DNA of 10,068 nt from an uncultured Eubacteriales bacterium (lineage in GTDB: Bacteria; Bacillota; Clostridia; Lachnospirales; Bianqueaceae), in the NCBI GenBank assembly GCA_900322165.1, contig ONYR01000384.1, forward strand, positions 1 through 10,068, read 5' to 3'. Below are positions 7,642-10,068 of the stretch, in pieces. The translations under genes were made by a program, and so were the position numbers. The notes beneath the pieces were generated by a model. That model saw only the letters and a program-made list of their open reading frames with translations. It made no database searches and was not told the origin of the DNA. Position 1 is the first letter of the stretch. Every line of letters begins with the position of its first letter.

Positions 7642-7665
7642 AATTTCACGCGTAAATTCACGCGC
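7642..7665. repeat. 12-bp tandem direct repeat upstream of the Schlafen-like gene
   Basis: AATTTCACGCGT is followed at once by AAATTCACGCGC; both share TTCACGCG at exact 12-bp spacing. The pair lies 12 bases upstream of the -35 box of the rightward promoter, a typical place for an activator or repressor site. AATT/AAATT flanks give each copy partial dyad symmetry. The downstream protein ends in a winged helix, so it could be its own regulator here. This is an inference. Confidence 0.5.
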
Positions 7666-7677
7666 AAATTTTTACGA

Positions 7678-7706
7678 TTGATTTTGCGGTTGGTTTTTGA
7701 TACAAT
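7678..7706 (+). promoter_or_regulatory. Sigma-70-type promoter for the AlbA_2/ATPase gene
   Basis: TTGATT (7678-7683) and TACAAT (7701-7706) are separated by exactly 17 bases, close to the TTGACA-17-TATAAT consensus. The expected transcription start near 7713 leaves a short leader containing the GGGAGG ribosome binding site at 7723-7728, 8 bases before the ATG. Confidence 0.75.
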
Positions 7707-7736
7707 TAACACAAAAACACCCGGGAGGTTTTTGTC

Positions 7737-8990
7737 ATGATGAGAGAAACAAAAAACCTTGAATATAAAGAATCGATTAGCAGTTCTTTCCTGAAAACCG
7801 TCAGTGCGTATGCAAATTATGGGACCGGTACGATTCTCTTTGGTATTGCGGATGATGGAACCGTAAAAGGCATCGCAGAGCCTGAGAAGGCATGCCTTGA
7901 TATCGAAAACCGAATCAACGACAATATTGATCCCGTGCCGGAATATACGCTGAGTATCAACAAGCGGAATTCTGTTATTACGTTGGAGGTGATGGAAGGC
8001 CTCCACAAACCCTACCTTTACAAGGCGAAAGCCTATCGCCGCAGCGATTCCGCGACCGTTCCTGCCGATCGTCTGGAACTGTCTCGTCTGATTCTGGAAG
8101 GACAAAATCTTACTTTTGAGGAGATGCCTGCCTCTAGTCAGGATCTGGCATTTGAGCTTCTCGAAACGAAGTTGACATCTGCCTTGCATATGGATCATTT
8201 TTCACTTGACACGCTGAAAACGCTTGAACTCTACTCCGATGCGAACGGGTTTAACATAGCGGCCGAATTGCTTGCCGACAAAAACGGACTCTGCGGTATC
8301 GACATCATCCGTTTCGGAGAAACCATAAATATTATTCGTGACCGAGAGGTTTATGAACACCAGTCTATTTTAAAACAATACGAGCTTTCCCTCGAGATGT
8401 ATCGGAAGTATTATCAGTATCAGCATATCAAAGGAGCTCTTCGCGAATGTGTTTCCATGATCCCGGAAGAAGCTTTTCGAGAGGCAATCGCTAATGCGCT
8501 TGTTCATCGGACGTGGGACATCCAGACTGACATCAATGTTGCCATGTTCGCGGACCGGATCGAGATAACATCGCCGGGAGGATTACCGGAAGGAATCAGT
8601 GAGGAAGAATATCTTCGCGGAGGCATTTCTATTTTAAGGAACCGTATCATTGCCGGCATCTTTCTCCGTCTGCAGATGATCGAGCGTTTCGGAACCGGCA
8701 TAAGAAGGATCCGCGAGTCTTACAAGGACAGTGATGTAAAGCCGCGGTTCAATATTTCCGAAAACGCGATTCAGATCACGCTGCCGGTCATGCAAAAAAG
8801 TTCCGGCCTGACTCGTGATGAAAAAGTAATATATTCTCTTTTAAAGAACGAAGCGCTTTCCAGTTCGATGCTTGCAGAAGAAAGTGGCTTCGGTAAATCA
8901 AAAGCAACGATTCTCGCGAAAAAACTTTCGGAAAAAGGGTATGTGCGCGTTATCGGAAACGGACGAGGGACAAGGTATACGGCGGAATAA
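7737..8990 (+). CDS. AlbA_2 (Schlafen-like) / RecG-type ATPase / winged-helix protein
   Basis: This 417-residue protein matches a common bacterial architecture. An N-terminal AlbA_2 (Schlafen-type) domain spans about residues 4-115, with LEYKES, an N-rich GTILFGIADDGTVKGI strand-loop and YRRSDSAT. A GHKL-like ATP-binding domain of the 'RecG C-terminal' type (HATPase_c_4) spans about 245-350, with FREAIANALVHR, DRIEITSPGGLPEGI and ERFGTGIRRI. A winged helix lies at about 361-415 (TRDEKVIYSLLK...GFGKSKATILAKKLSEKGYVRVIG). Such proteins are usually annotated as putative transcriptional regulators or ATP-dependent helicases; despite the name, no helicase motor is present. A GGGAGG ribosome binding site sits 8 bases before the first of two adjacent ATGs. 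It is divergent from the SPFH-TIR operon, so it could control that operon from the shared 295-base intergenic region; this is inference. The length looks complete. Confidence 0.9.
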   Translation: MMRETKNLEYKESISSSFLKTVSAYANYGTGTILFGIADDGTVKGIAEPEKACLDIENRINDNIDPVPEYTLSINKRNSVITLEVMEGLHKPYLYKAKAYRRSDSATVPADRLELSRLILEGQNLTFEEMPASSQDLAFELLETKLTSALHMDHFSLDTLKTLELYSDANGFNIAAELLADKNGLCGIDIIRFGETINIIRDREVYEHQSILKQYELSLEMYRKYYQYQHIKGALRECVSMIPEEAFREAIANALVHRTWDIQTDINVAMFADRIEITSPGGLPEGISEEEYLRGGISILRNRIIAGIFLRLQMIERFGTGIRRIRESYKDSDVKPRFNISENAIQITLPVMQKSSGLTRDEKVIYSLLKNEALSSSMLAEESGFGKSKATILAKKLSEKGYVRVIGNGRGTRYTAE

Positions 8991-9006
8991 TTCATTCGGA
9001 TTATTC
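8985..9006. other. Inverted repeat at the end of the AlbA_2/ATPase gene
   Basis: GAATAAT-N8-ATTATTC is a perfect 7-bp inverted repeat that overlaps the TAA stop and fills most of the 36-base gap between convergent genes. It is AT-rich and lacks a T-run, so its value as a transcription terminator is doubtful. Confidence 0.3.
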
Positions 9007-9026
9007 ATGGTTCCAACCGCCGCCCC

Positions 9027-9239
9027 TTACACCCCCTCCTCATCCTCCACAAATGCGGCGATCTCGCCGATGCCGCAGTCCAGGATCGCGCAGAGCTTGT
9101 CGAGGGAATATGTCGTTAAGCTTTCATTTTTCCGCAGGCGGTCGAGCAGGCCTTTGCTGATCCCGTACTTGTTGACTAGTTCATACTGTGAGACGTGTTT
9201 TTCTTTCAGCGTTTTCCAAAGGTTGTCGTAGACGATCAT
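9027..9239 (-). CDS. Small XRE (Cro/CI)-type HTH transcriptional regulator
   Basis: This 70-residue protein consists almost entirely of one Cro/CI-type helix-turn-helix domain: LWKTLKEKHVSQYELVNKYGISKGLLDRLRK with a recognition helix near residues 28-36, then the closing helix YSLDKLCAILDCGIGEIAAFV and an acidic tail. Position 9239 was chosen as the start because AAAGGAGA lies 9 bases upstream of that ATG and the protein then begins at the fold. A longer in-frame start at 9359 would add 40 hydrophobic residues read through a terminator and is rejected. The gene is convergent with the AlbA_2/ATPase gene. Tandem ATCGNTCGAT palindromes just upstream suggest autoregulation. A second copy of the family ends at 9973 on the other side of the repeat array. 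Confidence 0.88.
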   Translation of the reverse strand: MIVYDNLWKTLKEKHVSQYELVNKYGISKGLLDRLRKNESLTTYSLDKLCAILDCGIGEIAAFVEDEEGV

Positions 9240-9258
9240 GTTTAGTTTTCTCCTTTTT

Positions 9259-9280
9259 ATCGTTCGATTTATCGATCGAT
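9259..9280. promoter_or_regulatory. Tandem palindromic operator candidate before the HTH gene
   Basis: ATCGTTCGAT (9259-9268) and ATCGATCGAT (9271-9280) are two copies of the palindrome ATCGNTCGAT set 12 bp apart. The second extends to the perfect 12-mer TATCGATCGATA (9270-9281). They lie 20-42 bases upstream of the HTH start codon, next to its ribosome binding site, where a Cro/CI-type protein would repress its own gene. Binding is inferred. Confidence 0.5.
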
Positions 9281-9328
9281 ATGGGAGAAAGACATTTAAA
9301 AAGGAAAAAGGTTCGATGAAAAACGGTG

Positions 9329-9359
9329 AAAAATAAAAAATGGCCGAAAATTCGGCCAT
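9329..9359 (-). terminator. Intrinsic terminator on the minus strand
   Basis: ATGGCCGAA-AA-TTCGGCCAT forms a 9-bp stem (9340-9359). On the minus strand it is followed by TTTTTTATTTTT (9340-9329), a classical intrinsic terminator. It would stop leftward transcripts coming from the repeat array before they reach the HTH gene at 9239. This implies that a leftward transcript exists in 9360-9972. Confidence 0.75.
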
Positions 9360-9459
9360 GAGGGTGAAACAGTTCGCTGCCGTATCTTTTTAGCAGTTTT
9401 AAAATAAAAGGGGATTTTAAACAATGATTTTTCACAGCCCTTTCATGTGGTGACGGAGT

Positions 9460-9825
9460 TAGGACTGGGTAGCTGTTATTGTTTTAGTCCGTCCTACTTG
9501 ATTGGACTGAAAATGACTGACGTAGGACTACGGCTTGCTTTTGAGGTTACTCAGTCCTATGTCAGTGCGCAACAAAATGATCCCTCTAGGACTGAGGGGA
9601 AAATAATGATTGCTGAAGTCCTACCTCCTGTTGCATAGCTCTGCAACGATTCCCGGAAGACTAGGATGAGATATTCTAAAATCCAGTAGTCAGTCCTATC
9701 CGTACTGTCTGAGGTTCAGCGTCCTAGGACTGATCTTCTTTTGGAGAAGGCCGCAGTCCTACAGTGAGTGTTAGTCAGCATTTATCTGTAGGACTGGATA
9801 AATTGCCTAAAGCGCATAAGTCCTA
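9460..9825. repeat. Array of six 37-bp inverted-repeat units, TAGGACT-N23-AGTCCTA
   Basis: Units lie at 9460-9496, 9523-9559, 9587-9623, 9662-9698, 9725-9761 and 9789-9825. Each is exactly 37 bp, so TAGGACT and AGTCCTA always start 30 bp apart. The units recur every 63, 64, 75, 63 and 64 bp. Ten of the twelve arms are exact; the exceptions are the right arm of unit 1 (CGTCCTA) and the left arm of unit 4 (TAGGATG). Two further near-copies lie at 9502-9508 and 9720-9726. The extended consensus is about GTAGGACTG. The 23-bp interiors and the 26, 27, 38, 26 and 27-bp gaps show no clear similarity to one another, so only the short arms and the spacing are conserved. Such regularity is characteristic of multi-site protein binding, or of a transcript with serial hairpins. 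Units 2 and 6 can extend their stems outward by 4-5 bp. No protein gene is supported here, and I found no exact arm elsewhere in the window. Confidence 0.9.
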
Positions 9826-9882
9826 CAGACCGGTGAAAGACTACCTTGCTTACGGCTAATTTGAGAAATCAGAACTAAAATA

Positions 9883-9924
9883 AAGGCAAAAGATTTCGAC
9901 TAATTAGTCGAAATCTTTTGCCTT
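9883..9924. terminator. 42-bp perfect palindrome, likely bidirectional terminator
   Basis: The sequence from AAGGCAAAAGATTTCGAC to its mirror complement GTCGAAATCTTTTGCCTT, joined by TAATTA, is a perfect palindrome with 21-base arms. The inner stem (GATTTCGAC...GTCGAAATC) is followed by TTTT when read on either strand, so it can act as a terminator in both directions. It separates the end of the HTH gene at 9973 from the repeat array. An uninterrupted palindrome of this length could also form a cruciform. Confidence 0.65.
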
Positions 9925-9972
9925 ACATTACTATCTTACACATTTTTATGCTTAATCATAAAGCCGAATGTC

Positions 9973-10068
9973 TTACAGTTTATCTTGCGACTGCTGAGAA
10001 CCCGGTACATAGCTCGCGATGTCTTCGAGCTTGCATCCGAGTATCACGCAGAGCTTGTTCAGGGAATA
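9973..10068 (-). CDS. XRE-type HTH regulator, partial (C-terminal 31 residues only)
   Basis: An open minus-strand frame enters from the window edge and stops at TAA (9975-9973), encoding YSLNKLCVILGCKLEDIASYV plus a polar tail of ten residues (PGSQQSQDKL). Twelve of the first 21 residues match the closing helix region of the HTH protein at 9239-9027 (YSLDKLCAILDCGIGEIAAFV), so this is the C-terminal end of a paralogous Cro/CI-type HTH protein. The DNA-binding helices lie outside the window. The gene faces the palindrome at 9883-9924, which probably terminates it. Confidence 0.8.
   Translation of the reverse strand, partial: YSLNKLCVILGCKLEDIASYVPGSQQSQDKL

Larger units (their letters stand above)
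9240..9972. other. Gene-free interval between two HTH paralogues
   Basis: No protein-coding gene is supported in this stretch. From left to right it holds the HTH leader with tandem palindromes (9259-9281), a minus-strand terminator (9329-9359), an AT-rich segment (about 9385-9435) that includes a nine-codon mini-ORF at 9424 after AAAAGGGG, the inverted-repeat array (9460-9825), about 57 bases with no evident signal, a 42-bp palindrome (9883-9924), and AT-rich DNA up to the end of the next HTH gene. No clear promoter of the TTGACA/TATAAT kind was found on either strand next to the array. Confidence 0.7.

Noticed and set aside
7635..8198. 187-residue minus-strand ORF opposite the AlbA_2 domain
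   Set aside because: It is antisense to a clear AlbA_2 domain and runs across the promoter region; no family features.
9027..9359. 110-residue version of the HTH protein starting at 9359
   Set aside because: The extra N-terminus is hydrophobic, is read through an intrinsic terminator and the operator region, and has no ribosome binding site; the start at 9239 has AAAGGAGA.
9447..9638. 63-residue plus-strand ORF across the left half of the repeat array
   Set aside because: It starts at GTG without a good ribosome binding site, passes through the repeat units in differing frames and resembles no protein family; it is chance reading of the array.
9460..9825. CRISPR array, TIGR array or type III antitoxin RNA repeats
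   Set aside because: The conserved part is only 7-9 bp and alternates in orientation, intervals differ (23 versus 26-38 bp), and no cas, tas or toxN-like gene is present in the window.
1..10068. DGR template repeat or reverse transcriptase within the window
   Set aside because: No reverse-transcriptase motif appears in any reading frame given, and I found no second copy of the 706-830 sequence.

Overview
The window looks like an accessory (defence-type) region of a low-to-mid GC Bacillota genome, probably a gut-associated member of Clostridia or Erysipelotrichia. This is inferred from family content (zinc-ribbon/TIR proteins, 'YKDS' TPR-like repeats, a DUF6273-type 'WWLRSPG...VRPAL' tail, an SPFH/zinc-ribbon protein), strong GGAGG-type ribosome binding sites and AT-rich intergenic DNA. 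No species can be named. I see no rRNA, tRNA, transposase, integrase or reverse transcriptase.

Left part (1-7441): five genes read leftwards on the minus strand. In order of transcription they are an SPFH protein with six zinc ribbons (7441-5639), a four-helix membrane protein with a cytoplasmic coiled coil (5635-4934), a SIR2-like protein with intact NAD-site motifs (4929-3724), a 976-residue zinc ribbon/TIR/transmembrane/TPR/DUF6273 protein (3636-706), and the N-terminal 189 residues of a second zinc ribbon/TIR paralogue that runs off the window (567-1). The first three genes are separated by only 3 and 4 bases. SIR2 and TIR are the two enzyme classes paired in the Thoeris anti-phage system. 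The SIR2 protein here has no obvious SLOG domain and the TIR proteins are far larger than ThsB, so this would be a variant or a new Thoeris-like system anchored to an SPFH/membrane scaffold.

Middle (7442-8990): a 295-base divergent intergenic region with a good sigma-70-type promoter and a direct repeat leads into a rightward gene for an AlbA_2 (Schlafen-like)/RecG-type ATPase/winged-helix protein, probably a regulator.

Right part (8991-10068): two small XRE-type HTH genes on the minus strand (9239-9027, and a 3'-terminal fragment 10068-9973) flank about 730 bases without a protein gene. This gap holds the most unusual structure in the window: six 37-bp units, each TAGGACT-N23-AGTCCTA, repeating about every 63-64 bp with unrelated DNA inside and between the units (9460-9825). 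It is bracketed by a minus-strand intrinsic terminator (9329-9359) and a 42-bp perfect palindrome (9883-9924). It could be a multi-site protein-binding element or a structured non-coding RNA. I do not recognise it as any described element.
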